The notes under the pieces were generated by a model. The model searched no databases. It was not told the DNA's origin and saw only the letters and a program-made list of their open reading frames with translations. From Syntrophaceae bacterium (GTDB lineage: Bacteria; Desulfobacterota; Syntrophia; Syntrophales; UBA2185): 64,000 nucleotides of DNA. This document shows, piece by piece, positions 9,618 to 20,454 of this stretch; position 1 is the first letter of the stretch; each line of letters starts with the position of its first letter. The DNA lies in contig PMBI01000083.1 of NCBI GenBank assembly GCA_003153775.1, positions 62,001-126,000 of the forward strand, read 5' to 3'. Position numbers and translations under genes: made by a program.

Positions 9618-11375
9618 TCAATTGGTCATGACTCTTTTCTCTATTTCCTCAATCATATTTCGGACACCGGAATGTGATACATCAGCCGACAGGGTCCTAC
9701 TGCAATATTCAGCAGCCCGCCCCAGATCATTCCTGGAAAGGCACCACCGAGCCATCCCATACTGAGCTTCCGCCCAGGCGGGAGCCAGGTCTGCAGCTGT
9801 GCTAAAACTAATACCAGCTTGTTCCTTTTCACCTTGAAGGTCATATATCCGTCCCAGACCCAGGGCTGCTGGACTACAAAAGGGGTTAGACCGGAGCGCC
9901 TCGTTATACCAGTGGATTGCCTCGGTATAGACACCGTGCGATTCCAGTATTTCAGCCATCGAAACTGCAGCGGGGGCATAGCTGGGCCAATGCTTCAACA
10001 GGACAGCGAGTTCCTGAAGTGCCGCCATCGGATCCAGGTCCCCCAGTGCTTTCGCCTTAAGCCAACAAGCCCGAAGAAAATTCGGATTGCGTTTGATGGC
10101 TTCGTCAAACCATTGAGATGCTTCCGGCCGGCCTTTACGAAGATAACAATAACCAAGCCAAAACCACGGCAGGGGACAATCGGGACTTTCGCGAGCGGCA
10201 AGGCGGTATATCTTGACGGCATCGTCATAAGAACCGGACACTTCATGATGAATCCCTGCCAAAATCAGCGTCTCAACCTTAGATGCAGCTAATTCGAAAT
10301 AATCGGTGCCTTCCTCATGGCGAACAATCGGTAATTCACGCGGTAGAACGGAACTGACTTCACCTTTCTTTATGAGACTTAAATAGAAAGCCAATCGCTC
10401 TTCCGTATGGATGTCCTCAAGGCGACAACGCTTCACATAAGCATAGGCTGCCTTGCTGACATGATTCCGAAGATCAGCATCGCACGCAAGCAGAGATAAG
10501 ATCGACAGGAACTCTTGTTGTGAATCATAGAGAAAGCCTGTCTCGCCATGTTGCACGGAATCTTTATAAGGAGCAAGAGAACTGAGCACCGGTACAACGC
10601 CTCTGGACGCATATTCCAGAAATTTTACATCGGATCGGCAGCGGTTATACGGATTGTCCTCTAGGGGCGCAATGCCAATGTCAAGCTTTTGTAAAAAGTC
10701 AAGATAGTCATCCAATGTTCCCGGCGGCGAATAAATGAAACGGTCCGCAGGCACGGCGGCAGACAATGTGCTATAGATCGTTTCGTCGCCCATAAAGGCA
10801 AAGTCCAGATGGGGATATGTGCGCATGACCTGGACAATGACGTCGCTCGCGGCTTCGATGTCACGTCTATGGCCGGAAGAACCGGCCCATCCGAAGATAA
10901 CACGTTCAGAAGCCTGTCGTTCAACCCTGCCTAATGTCACCATTTGGTTTTCAAAAATAACCATCCGGGGATTGATGAAGCTGAATCTCTCGGCAAGTCC
11001 AGATCCTGTCACTTGGACAGCATCTGCCATCCTCATGTATTGAAAAGCCAGGGCAAGATTGACAGGATCGGAAAACCATCCCCTGATACCAACTCCTTCA
11101 TGTAATGCAATTATATTATCGGAAAGTTCATATATGGTAGGACGCCCCTGCCGCTTTCTCTCTTCCATAATAGGCAGAAGGTCGTGCTCGGAGAGCAAAT
11201 GAAGGATAAGAACATCGGCAGACAAACAAAGCGTATCAAACCAGGGCGAAATCGTACTTACCGTAATGACTGTAGCGCTCTTGCTTTTTCCCAAAGCAGC
11301 GGATGGCTGTTCCACCCGGTAAATGTAATCGCCAATTTTACGAGTCTGCATGGCAATGGCATTAACGATTATCAT
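9618..11375 (-). CDS. Glycosyltransferase (GT-B type) with C-terminal TPR repeats
   Basis: ERVIFGWAGSSGHRRD, DIGIAPLEDNPYNRCRSDVKFLEYASRGVVPV, then TPR units. Confidence 0.85.
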   Translation of the reverse strand: MIIVNAIAMQTRKIGDYIYRVEQPSAALGKSKSATVITVSTISPWFDTLCLSADVLILHLLSEHDLLPIMEERKRQGRPTIYELSDNIIALHEGVGIRGWFSDPVNLALAFQYMRMADAVQVTGSGLAERFSFINPRMVIFENQMVTLGRVERQASERVIFGWAGSSGHRRDIEAASDVIVQVMRTYPHLDFAFMGDETIYSTLSAAVPADRFIYSPPGTLDDYLDFLQKLDIGIAPLEDNPYNRCRSDVKFLEYASRGVVPVLSSLAPYKDSVQHGETGFLYDSQQEFLSILSLLACDADLRNHVSKAAYAYVKRCRLEDIHTEERLAFYLSLIKKGEVSSVLPRELPIVRHEEGTDYFELAASKVETLILAGIHHEVSGSYDDAVKIYRLAARESPDCPLPWFWLGYCYLRKGRPEASQWFDEAIKRNPNFLRACWLKAKALGDLDPMAALQELAVLLKHWPSYAPAAVSMAEILESHGVYTEAIHWYNEALRSNPFCSPAALGLGRIYDLQGEKEQAGISFSTAADLAPAWAEAQYGMARWCLSRNDLGRAAEYCSRTLSADVSHSGVRNMIEEIEKRVMTN

Positions 11376-11569
11376 ATGTCCCTACCAGCTTAATTCTCCA
11401 ATAAATAGTATCTATGTAATCGCGAATATCACTCATTGTCTGTGCCATTATTTCATTTCCTGTCGGGAGAATGGGCTCGGTAAATATTTCTCCGCATCGA
11501 TTTTAATCAGGAATTCGTTTCCCCTTTTGCCTCCGGGAATGTCGTTGTAAGCGCTTATGGAGAATTTCC

Positions 11570-12295
11570 TTAAGACTTAGTATTAATATGCTGCAGTAGG
11601 TCATTGCCTTCTTTGAACAGGGGGTTGATTTTCAGTGCCTCGCGGACGGATGACTCGGCGAGCTTCCAGTCCTTTCTCTCCACCTGTACTCTGGCGATGT
11701 TGTAGTAGAGCCCTTCATCATCCGGCAGGATAGCTAAGGCTTTTTCAAATTCCCCTATTGCCTTGTCATAAGCCCCTTCTTTTCGGAAACGAATGCCGTT
11801 GCTGTTGTACGTTTGAACAATGAAGGTTACCAAAAGGTCATTATCTGCAATGAGTTCTTTAGCCTGCGCATATCCTCCCTGATCGATAATATTCATGATC
11901 ATTTGAGCCTCCTCTCCCATGTCTTTTGCAGCATCTTGAACAGATGCGTCAGATTTTTGACTAAGATCAACATTATCCCGTACTCCTTCGTCTCCCACAC
12001 TGATTAATTGCCTGACAAATTCAAGTGAACTGGCGAGATCCTTTGCATGGAACGATACGGGCCCGAATATCTTCTTAAAATCCTTATTCTCCGACAGTGT
12101 CAGCTGAAAAGAATTAACTTCCTCCATGAGCGCTTTCTCGTCGGCGGGCAGCATCTGCGTACTCAGGGTCTTTTCCAGGACTGACTTGAAATAGACAAGG
12201 CAGGTGTGAACATTGTCCTGCTTAATCTTTGCCTTGCATTCGTGTACCTGCTTGATGATTTTGGCTATTTCTTCTCTCTTGATTTCTGCTGCCAT
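11570..12295 (-). CDS. TPR-repeat protein
   Basis: C-terminal TPR (AYDKAIGEFEKALAILPDDEGLYYNIARVQVERKDWKLAESSVREALKINP). Confidence 0.75.
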   Translation of the reverse strand: MAAEIKREEIAKIIKQVHECKAKIKQDNVHTCLVYFKSVLEKTLSTQMLPADEKALMEEVNSFQLTLSENKDFKKIFGPVSFHAKDLASSLEFVRQLISVGDEGVRDNVDLSQKSDASVQDAAKDMGEEAQMIMNIIDQGGYAQAKELIADNDLLVTFIVQTYNSNGIRFRKEGAYDKAIGEFEKALAILPDDEGLYYNIARVQVERKDWKLAESSVREALKINPLFKEGNDLLQHINTKS

Positions 12296-12619
12296 TTCTA
12301 TTCCCTCGATTCGTGGTTAGCATGCAAGAAACATGCAATGCCGGTTCGTTGTTCAAAAGGCTTAAGCAGCTTCCTGACGTTTGAATACCCGCGTCCGCGG
12401 ACGGTACAATAGTTGCATCGGATTAACTTGTTGCCGGCTGTGCATTAGATACCCCAAAACGTCAACAATGGCTCGTTGATCTATGCAGCGGCAAAAAGGT
12501 TCAAAGTTTCTGTTACTTGCTCTTAAAGTTTTCCATATGTGTGTCGATAAGGAGGTACAGGGGTTGCAATGGATTAATTCGTTGCTATCGCTTCATCGCA
12601 AATATTCAAAAGGATTGAT

Positions 12620-13246
12620 ATGGCTGAATCCCTTTATTCCACCTCAGAGGTAGCAAGATTATTCGAGATCAATAGAGTAACCATATACCGCTGGGTTCAA
12701 GAAGGAGTCGTCAAGGCATATAAGGTTGGCAAGCATCTGAAGATTCCTGCGTCCGAGGTAGAGAGACTATGGAAAGAGTTTGGTTTTCCCGAAGGACCGC
12801 AGATGCGCGCTGCCGATCTTTCTCAAAAAGATGGGTCGAACAATTCTATCAAGGTCGGGGTGAAATACGAGCAACAGAAAAAAATAGTCATAGCGGTGGA
12901 CAGTGATGAATCGGATATCAAATTTGTAAGAGATATATTTGCCTCGGCGAAGCTCAAAGGAAAGTGCGCTTTGGAGACTTATACGGATAATCTTGAAGCA
13001 GCCCTCGCCATAGGCAAAGAGAAGCCCGATCTCTTGCTTATTAAGATGAGGAAATCGGACGGAAGTGACCAGGAGTTCGCAAAGAAGATCAGGGGCCTTC
13101 ATTCTGATATAAATATCATCTTCATGGGTGATGCTCCCGCGAACGGGTGCGAGAGAGACGGAACTGAGTTTTCTCATAACGCGGTTGTGACCGTAGGACG
13201 GGCAGGGTTGTATCATGAAATTACAAAAGCCCTCGGGTTCATATGA
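12620..13246 (+). CDS. Excisionase/MerR-type HTH fused to receiver-like domain
   Basis: YSTSEVARLFEINRVTIYRWVQEGVVKAYKVGKHLKIPASEVERL; C-terminal receiver-like fold lacking the phosphoacceptor Asp (PDLLLIKMRKSDG). Confidence 0.8.
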   Translation: MAESLYSTSEVARLFEINRVTIYRWVQEGVVKAYKVGKHLKIPASEVERLWKEFGFPEGPQMRAADLSQKDGSNNSIKVGVKYEQQKKIVIAVDSDESDIKFVRDIFASAKLKGKCALETYTDNLEAALAIGKEKPDLLLIKMRKSDGSDQEFAKKIRGLHSDINIIFMGDAPANGCERDGTEFSHNAVVTVGRAGLYHEITKALGFI

Positions 13247-13389
13247 CGAGCCATGAGAAGGAATATGCTTGGCGGACAGATCAAATGAAGGATGAGACAC
13301 AGGGGGATTAACAGGAGCAATAAATAGAAAGGGGGTGGGGTGGACTCCGTCAATGAAGCGGCTGTATTGGTAAGTTGTAAGTCAGCACG

Positions 13390-13896
13390 ATGGCAGATCA
13401 GAAGATCAACAAAAGAAGGAAGACAAAGGAGAGGGAAAAAATTAAAAAACTGACGGCAATAATTATGGTGGCAGCCTTCTTGGCATGCGGCATCGCTCAT
13501 GCCGGCACGGGTACTGCAAAAGAGGCCGCGGCTTTGGTTGATAAGGCAGTTGCGTACTACAAGGCAAATGGCAAAGACAAGGCATACCCGGAGTTCAATA
13601 ACAAGAACGGACAATTCGTGAATAAAGATTTGTATGTTTTTGTTATTGACTGGAATGGGACGATCCTGGCCCACGGGGCAAACGAGAAACTCATCAATAA
13701 GCCGACAGGTGACCTAAAAGATGCGGATGGCAAGTACTTTATGAGGGAAATGGTTAAGGTTGCGCAGACTAAGGGAACGGGCTGGGTCGATTACAAGTGG
13801 ACCAATCCGGTGACCAAGAAGATCGAACAGAAATCGAGCTATGTTAAGAGAGTCGGCAATGAGAATCTCTTAATCGGTTGCGGCATTTACAAATAG
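13390..13896 (+). CDS. Secreted single-Cache-domain sensor protein
   Basis: Signal-peptide-like N-terminus (IIMVAAFLACGIAHA), Cache-like YVFVIDWNGTILAHGANEKLINKP...GTGWVDYKWTNPVTKKIEQKSSYVKRV. Confidence 0.8.
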   Translation: MADQKINKRRKTKEREKIKKLTAIIMVAAFLACGIAHAGTGTAKEAAALVDKAVAYYKANGKDKAYPEFNNKNGQFVNKDLYVFVIDWNGTILAHGANEKLINKPTGDLKDADGKYFMREMVKVAQTKGTGWVDYKWTNPVTKKIEQKSSYVKRVGNENLLIGCGIYK

Positions 13897-13970
13897 TTGC
13901 ATAGAAAGTGGTCAGATGGGCTTCCACCCATCTAACCGCAATATCCAAAAAGTGGGGGGGAGGTATTGAC

Positions 13971-15572
13971 GTGAAGAAAATCATCAAGAACCTGAAAATG
14001 GCGAGAAAAATGATGTTGCTTCCTGCGGTCGTCTTCATAGCTCTCATTGCGCTGTCATACGGCACGTATGAGGGACTTTCGGCTCAGAAGACAGCTATGG
14101 ATGAAATATTTAACGATAGATTTAAAGTATACCAGGAAACCGCTGATATTATCAAGAAGGTGGGTAACGTCCATGCAAATATCTATAAGGTTATCAGCTG
14201 GGCGGGCGCAAATTACGATGACAAGAAGATAGATGCCTTGGCCAATGAGCAGAAGGACAGCCTGGCAAAGACTATTGAACTCGTGAAAATCACCTTGAAG
14301 TCGAGTACCCTCGGCCCGGACGAGAAGAAGCTCTTCCAGAAAACTCTCGATGATTTGCTGGAATATCAGAAACCGGCGGATGGCGTCATGAGCGTGGGGA
14401 AATCGGACCTGAATGCAGCCACGATGTTCATGGGTACATCGGATGAGAAATATCAGGTACTCAGTCAGACATTGGAAGAGCTTTTGGCGCTCGAAAAGAA
14501 GTTGAGCAGGGGGAAGTATGATTCTTCTATCAGCAGCTTCAATGCCGTGGTGAAAACATATATAATTATACTTTTGATTGCCGTTATCCTGTCCGTGGTG
14601 ACCAGTATCTTAATTACCAAACTCATTACGCAGCCGATCAAGGAAGCAATTGAGGTAATCAAGAAGGTCGCCGACGGTGACCTTACGCAGGAGGTCAATG
14701 TAGATTCCAAGGACGAGATCGGCGATCTCGCTACGTCTATCAACACCATGCGGATGAAGATGGGGGAAGCAGTCGGCCAATCGCTCTCAATTTCTCATGT
14801 CCTGTCCGAATCATCTTCCCGGCAGGCCGCTGCACTGGAAGAAACGTCAGCCTCTCTCGACGAGATGGCTTCCATGACAAGGCAGAATGCAAGCAACACG
14901 GCTGAAGCCAATAAGCTGATGTCTGCGGCCAGGCAGGCTATCGAAAAGGCGAATTCTTCCATGGCTGATCTGACCAAATCGATGAAGGAAATCGCAACTG
15001 CCAGCGAACAGACCCAAAAGATCATCAAGAGCATAGATGAAGTTGCCTTTCAAACGAATCTGTTGGCTTTGAATGCGGCGGTGGAAGCTGCCAGAGCCGG
15101 AGAGGCCGGAGCAGGGTTTGCCGTGGTCGCTGATGAGGTCAGGAATCTTGCCATGCGGGCAACAGATTCTGCAAAAAATACGGCCACCCTGATTGAGAAT
15201 ATCGTTAAGAAGGTAAGAGGGGGCGAGTCTCTCGTCAATATTACAAATGAGGTCTTCAGCGAAGTCACGGCCAGCTCAACTAAGGTTGTTGAGCTAATGG
15301 GAGAAATCGCGGCCGCATCCCAGGAGCAATCGCAGGGAATCGATCAGGTGAACAGGGTCGTAGCCGAGATGAATCAGGTTACACAGCAGAATGCCGCTAG
15401 TGCGGAAGAATTGTCCGCCACGATGTCGATGTTCAAGGTCGGGGGTGACAATGGAAAGAACATAGGGGAGGGTTCAATCAAGAAGAAATCTCTAAAGAAG
15501 CTCACTCTTGTACAGGATAGCAAGGGAAGTGCCGAAAAGACCATTCCCTTGAAAGATGAAGACTTCGTATGA
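13971..15572 (+). CDS. Methyl-accepting chemotaxis protein
   Basis: HAMP and MCP signalling hairpin ([44 protein letters not shown]). GTG start at 13971 after ggggggagg preferred over track start 13908. Confidence 0.93.
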   Translation: MKKIIKNLKMARKMMLLPAVVFIALIALSYGTYEGLSAQKTAMDEIFNDRFKVYQETADIIKKVGNVHANIYKVISWAGANYDDKKIDALANEQKDSLAKTIELVKITLKSSTLGPDEKKLFQKTLDDLLEYQKPADGVMSVGKSDLNAATMFMGTSDEKYQVLSQTLEELLALEKKLSRGKYDSSISSFNAVVKTYIIILLIAVILSVVTSILITKLITQPIKEAIEVIKKVADGDLTQEVNVDSKDEIGDLATSINTMRMKMGEAVGQSLSISHVLSESSSRQAAALEETSASLDEMASMTRQNASNTAEANKLMSAARQAIEKANSSMADLTKSMKEIATASEQTQKIIKSIDEVAFQTNLLALNAAVEAARAGEAGAGFAVVADEVRNLAMRATDSAKNTATLIENIVKKVRGGESLVNITNEVFSEVTASSTKVVELMGEIAAASQEQSQGIDQVNRVVAEMNQVTQQNAASAEELSATMSMFKVGGDNGKNIGEGSIKKKSLKKLTLVQDSKGSAEKTIPLKDEDFV

Positions 15573-15709
15573 CGTTGGAAAAGACGCTTATGTCCGATGG
15601 TCTTGCACGTATGTTGAGTTACAGAAACGTCGGCCAAGGCAATATGCTTAGTTTCGTGCGATGAAGGTGTACGGTTACGGAAAATAGCATTATGAGGAGG
15701 TACTGAACT

Positions 15710-16240
15710 ATGCCGGAGGCATCAGGAGTAACAAAAGAAGGCGCGATGTCCCAGACAGCGGAAAGAGGGATCCAAAGGGAAGGAAAATACCTTACCTTTG
15801 GCCTCGGGAGTGAAGAATACGGATTAGAGATACTTAAGGTGAAGGAAATCATCGGTGTCATGAACATTACCTCTGTACCTCAGACCCCCAAGTACGTAAA
15901 AGGCGTCATTAACTTAAGGGGCAAGGTTATTCCCGTCATCGATCTACGCCTGAAGTTTGGCATGGATGCCATAGAGTACAATGACAGAACCTGCATCATC
16001 GTCGTTGATATCGCAGGCATGGCAGGTAAGAAGACAGTTATGGGCATCGTTGTGGACTCAGTTTCTGAGGTCCTTAATATTAAAGGTGAGGAAATAGAAG
16101 ATACGCCGACATTTGGCGTGGCATTGGGGACAGACTATATATTGGGAATGGCCAAGTTAAAAGGAGGAGTCAAGATACTTCTCGACATCGACAAGGTACT
16201 GACGACAGATGCCGTCATGGCCGAATCGATGGTACATTGA
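15710..16240 (+). CDS. cheW: Chemotaxis coupling protein CheW
   Basis: YLTFGLGSEEYGLEILKVKEIIGVMNITSVPQTPKYVKGVINLRGKVIPVIDLR. Confidence 0.95.
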   Translation: MPEASGVTKEGAMSQTAERGIQREGKYLTFGLGSEEYGLEILKVKEIIGVMNITSVPQTPKYVKGVINLRGKVIPVIDLRLKFGMDAIEYNDRTCIIVVDIAGMAGKKTVMGIVVDSVSEVLNIKGEEIEDTPTFGVALGTDYILGMAKLKGGVKILLDIDKVLTTDAVMAESMVH

Positions 16241-16308
16241 GACATCAAGCATTCATGACACTCGCAACCAACTGTGCCGATCACAGCAGCAATGAAGTGT
16301 GTAAGCGT

Positions 16309-17133
16309 ATGGCGTCCATCGAATTGAAAGATATTGATTTTGAGAAAATAAGCCGTTTTGTTTACGACCTCTGCGGCATCCATTTACATGAAGGAAAGAA
16401 GGAGCTTGTTAAGGCGCGTCTTGGTAAGCGCCTGAGAGAGGGGAAATTCAAGTCCTTCTCGGAATATTATCGTTACGTCACCACTCAGCAGGGGGCAGAT
16501 GAATTAATCTGTATGATAGACTCGCTCTCCACAAATTTGACCAGCTTTTTCCGGGAGGGTGAGCATTTTCAGCTGCTCCGAAAGATCATGCCGGAGATGG
16601 CAAAAACGCCGAGGAAAAGTCGTATTCCGAAGCTCAGGATATGGAGCGCCGGGTGTTCCACTGGTGAAGAGCCTTATACCATTGCCATGACATTGAAAGA
16701 ATTATTCAACAACGGGCAGGCTGATATCAGAATAACGGCGTCGGATATTTCTACAAGAGTCCTCAATACTGCCGTAAAGGGCATATACCCCGAGGAGAAG
16801 GTCAAGGGCATTTCTCCCGACCTTTTAAGAAAATATTTTCAGGTAGGTCAAGGCGACTGGAGAGGACACTACAGAGTGAAAAAAGAAATTCACGAAGTAA
16901 TTGACTTTGTGCGCTTCAACCTCATGGATGCGCTCGCCTGTAATGATCCTTTCGACGTCATATTCTGTAGGAATGTCATGATATATTTCGATAAACCGAC
17001 CCAAGGCAAAATGGTGCGCAAATTCTATGAATACTTGAGGGAAGGCGGGTATTTGTTTGTCGGACGTTCTGAAAGTCTGACAGGGCTGAATCATCAATTC
17101 AAATATATAGAACCGAGTGTCTATCAGAAATAG
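16309..17133 (+). CDS. cheR: Chemotaxis protein methyltransferase CheR
   Basis: IWSAGCSTGEEPYTIAM, DVIFCRNVMIYFDKPTQGKMV; internal ATG 16309 (MASIELKD) likely start. Confidence 0.95.
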   Translation: MASIELKDIDFEKISRFVYDLCGIHLHEGKKELVKARLGKRLREGKFKSFSEYYRYVTTQQGADELICMIDSLSTNLTSFFREGEHFQLLRKIMPEMAKTPRKSRIPKLRIWSAGCSTGEEPYTIAMTLKELFNNGQADIRITASDISTRVLNTAVKGIYPEEKVKGISPDLLRKYFQVGQGDWRGHYRVKKEIHEVIDFVRFNLMDALACNDPFDVIFCRNVMIYFDKPTQGKMVRKFYEYLREGGYLFVGRSESLTGLNHQFKYIEPSVYQK

Positions 17134-17135
17134 TT

Positions 17136-17621
17136 ATGAGCGAGATTATTGTCGGCATTTCAGATTTTAAGGTTAGCAATAACATAAATGATGTTTTGAT
17201 TACCTACGCGCTTGGTTCATGTGTCGGCGTCACCATCTATGATCCCGTGGTGAAAGTGGGAGGGCTGCTGCATTTTATGCTGCCGGAATCATCACTGGAT
17301 ATTAGAAAAGCAGGTGAAAATCCGGCTATGTTTGCGGATACAGGTATCCCTTTTCTATTCAAGACCTGTTATGGGCTTGGCGCAAAGAAAAAGCGGATGA
17401 TCGTGAAAGTTGCAGGCGGGGCGAGCATTCTTGATGACGCGAATTTTTTCCGGATAGGCCAAAAAAACGTGACCGCCATGAAGAAACTATTCTGGAAGAA
17501 CAACGTTCTTATCGAAGGAGAGGACACCGGGAGTAACTGCAATCGAACATTTTCCATACATATCTCAACGGGCAAAGCCTTTGTGAGGACTGCCCACAAC
17601 GGAACCAGGGAGTTGGTATGA
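17136..17621 (+). CDS. cheD: Chemoreceptor glutamine deamidase CheD
   Basis: YALGSCVGVTIYDPVVKVGGLLHFMLPES. Confidence 0.93.
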   Translation: MSEIIVGISDFKVSNNINDVLITYALGSCVGVTIYDPVVKVGGLLHFMLPESSLDIRKAGENPAMFADTGIPFLFKTCYGLGAKKKRMIVKVAGGASILDDANFFRIGQKNVTAMKKLFWKNNVLIEGEDTGSNCNRTFSIHISTGKAFVRTAHNGTRELV

Positions 17622-18463
17622 TCTCAGATAAAATCCTAAAATCCATCAAGAACATCCCAGCCTTTCCTGCAGTGGCGATGAAGGTGATGGCTTTGATCGA
17701 TGATCCCAATTACTCCATAACGGATGTGGCGGATGTGGTCAAGTATGATCAGGCGATCACGGCCAATATACTGAGGATATGCAATTCCGCATACTTTGGC
17801 CTCCGTCACAAAATTGTGACGATAAATGACGCAGTAATGCGCCTCGGCCAGCAAAATATCGTCCGTGCGGTCCAGGCTGCCGGAGTATCGACATTCTACA
17901 GGAAGGCGAAGGGATATGGTCTGGAGGCTAACAAGCTTTGGGAGCACTCGGTGGGAGTGGCCCTCATGACCCAGATATTATCCAAGAGGATTTTTAAACG
18001 CGAGGACGCCAGACTTTATACCACGGCTCTTCTCCACGACATCGGCAAGATTATCATGGGTGAATTCGTCGACGAGTCATTTCCACAAATTCATGACCTC
18101 GTCTCAAGGGAGGGGATTTCTTTTCTTGATGCGGAAGAAAAAATCATCGGCATTAACCATGCGGACCTGGGCGGCAGGATAGCCTCCCAGTGGAACTTTC
18201 CCAAGGCTATGACGGATGCGATTATATACCACCACAGACCGGATTTGATGCAGGATGAAGACAATAGCGGAGCCTGGCTTGTCTATCTCGCAGATCAGGC
18301 CTGTATTATGATGGGGATCGGTTTGGGGAGCGACGGCCTGGCATACAAGGGATTGTCTGAGGTGATTATCAAATTCAAACTTCGCCAGAAGGATTTTGAA
18401 GAATGCATCATGTTGATGCTGGAAGATCTTGACCGTGCCAGGGAAGTGATCGGTATGGTCTGA
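17618..18463 (+). CDS. HDOD-domain protein
   Basis: IPAFPAVAMKVMALIDDPNYSITDVADVVKYDQAITANILRICNSAYFG; LLHDIGKIIMGEF; 4-bp overlap with cheD. Confidence 0.9.
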   Translation: MISDKILKSIKNIPAFPAVAMKVMALIDDPNYSITDVADVVKYDQAITANILRICNSAYFGLRHKIVTINDAVMRLGQQNIVRAVQAAGVSTFYRKAKGYGLEANKLWEHSVGVALMTQILSKRIFKREDARLYTTALLHDIGKIIMGEFVDESFPQIHDLVSREGISFLDAEEKIIGINHADLGGRIASQWNFPKAMTDAIIYHHRPDLMQDEDNSGAWLVYLADQACIMMGIGLGSDGLAYKGLSEVIIKFKLRQKDFEECIMLMLEDLDRAREVIGMV

Positions 18464-18511
18464 ATATGATGATATTATCAAGAACTCAGAAAGAAATGAT
18501 GAGGTGCCGCG

Positions 18512-18943
18512 ATGTCTTTTAATGTCCTGATCGTTGATGATTCTAAATCGGTGCGTTCCGTTATCAAAAAGATCATTACGATTTCCGGTTTCCGGATGGA
18601 TCAATGCTATGAAGCCGCAAACGGGAAACAGGCGTTGGAGATATTGTCGAAGGAATGGGTGGATGTCATTCTATCAGACTTGAATATGCCGGAGATGAAC
18701 GGGTTGGAGATGCTGGCTGCCATAAAGGCGGACATCCATCTGCAAAAGATACCTATCATCATTATTTCAACAGAGAGCAGCGATGAAAGAAGGAATGCTG
18801 TCTTGGAAATGGGTGCGAAACAGTTCGTCAAGAAGCCATTTTCACCCGAATATGTGAGAAAAGTTCTTTATGAAGTTATAGGCATGGAGGATGAGACAAC
18901 CCGTGAAAGAAATGAAAGAGATAATGATGGCGGCGATTTTTGA
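18512..18943 (+). CDS. cheY: CheY-like response regulator
   Basis: VLIVDDSKSVRSVIKK...VDVILSDLNMPEMNGLEML...KKPFSPE. Confidence 0.92.
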   Translation: MSFNVLIVDDSKSVRSVIKKIITISGFRMDQCYEAANGKQALEILSKEWVDVILSDLNMPEMNGLEMLAAIKADIHLQKIPIIIISTESSDERRNAVLEMGAKQFVKKPFSPEYVRKVLYEVIGMEDETTRERNERDNDGGDF

Positions 18944-19337
18944 TGTCGTAGAACAGATGTTTTATGTCTTTCTTGAGCCTATAGGCGATGACTATGCAGA
19001 CTATGCCATGGAAGCGGCCATACAGTTTAAAGGTGACTTGAAAGGTGAAATGAGCGTCTTAGTCTCTGACGGATTGGCTAAAAGTATGGTTCAAAATCTG
19101 TTGGGACTGGAAACAGGGCAAATGACTAAAGAGGACATAGAGGATTGTGTAAAAGAAGTGGCAAACATGATCTGCGGAAACTTCTTGGGGAGACTTGACC
19201 GGACAAGAACGTTTGATCTGTCCGTGCCGTCTTTTTCACAACCTCCAAGAAAGGCAGTTACCGGTGGTGACGCCTGCAGGCTGTATTTCGACTCCGATGG
19301 TGAGAGTTTCGGCGCCATACTCAGACTGACGAATTAA
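18891..19337 (+). CDS. CheX-like chemotaxis phosphatase-family protein
   Basis: Overlaps upstream cheY; KEDIEDCVKEVANMICGNFLGRL resembles CheX/CheC ExxN motif; exact start uncertain. Confidence 0.75.
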   Translation: MRQPVKEMKEIMMAAIFDVVEQMFYVFLEPIGDDYADYAMEAAIQFKGDLKGEMSVLVSDGLAKSMVQNLLGLETGQMTKEDIEDCVKEVANMICGNFLGRLDRTRTFDLSVPSFSQPPRKAVTGGDACRLYFDSDGESFGAILRLTN

Positions 19338-19392
19338 CGGGAAGAGTGGCTCATACGCATGCGAGACGATAGAATCCGGGTATTGCGGCTAA

Positions 19393-20451
<1,059 letters not shown>

Positions 20452-20454
20452 AAA

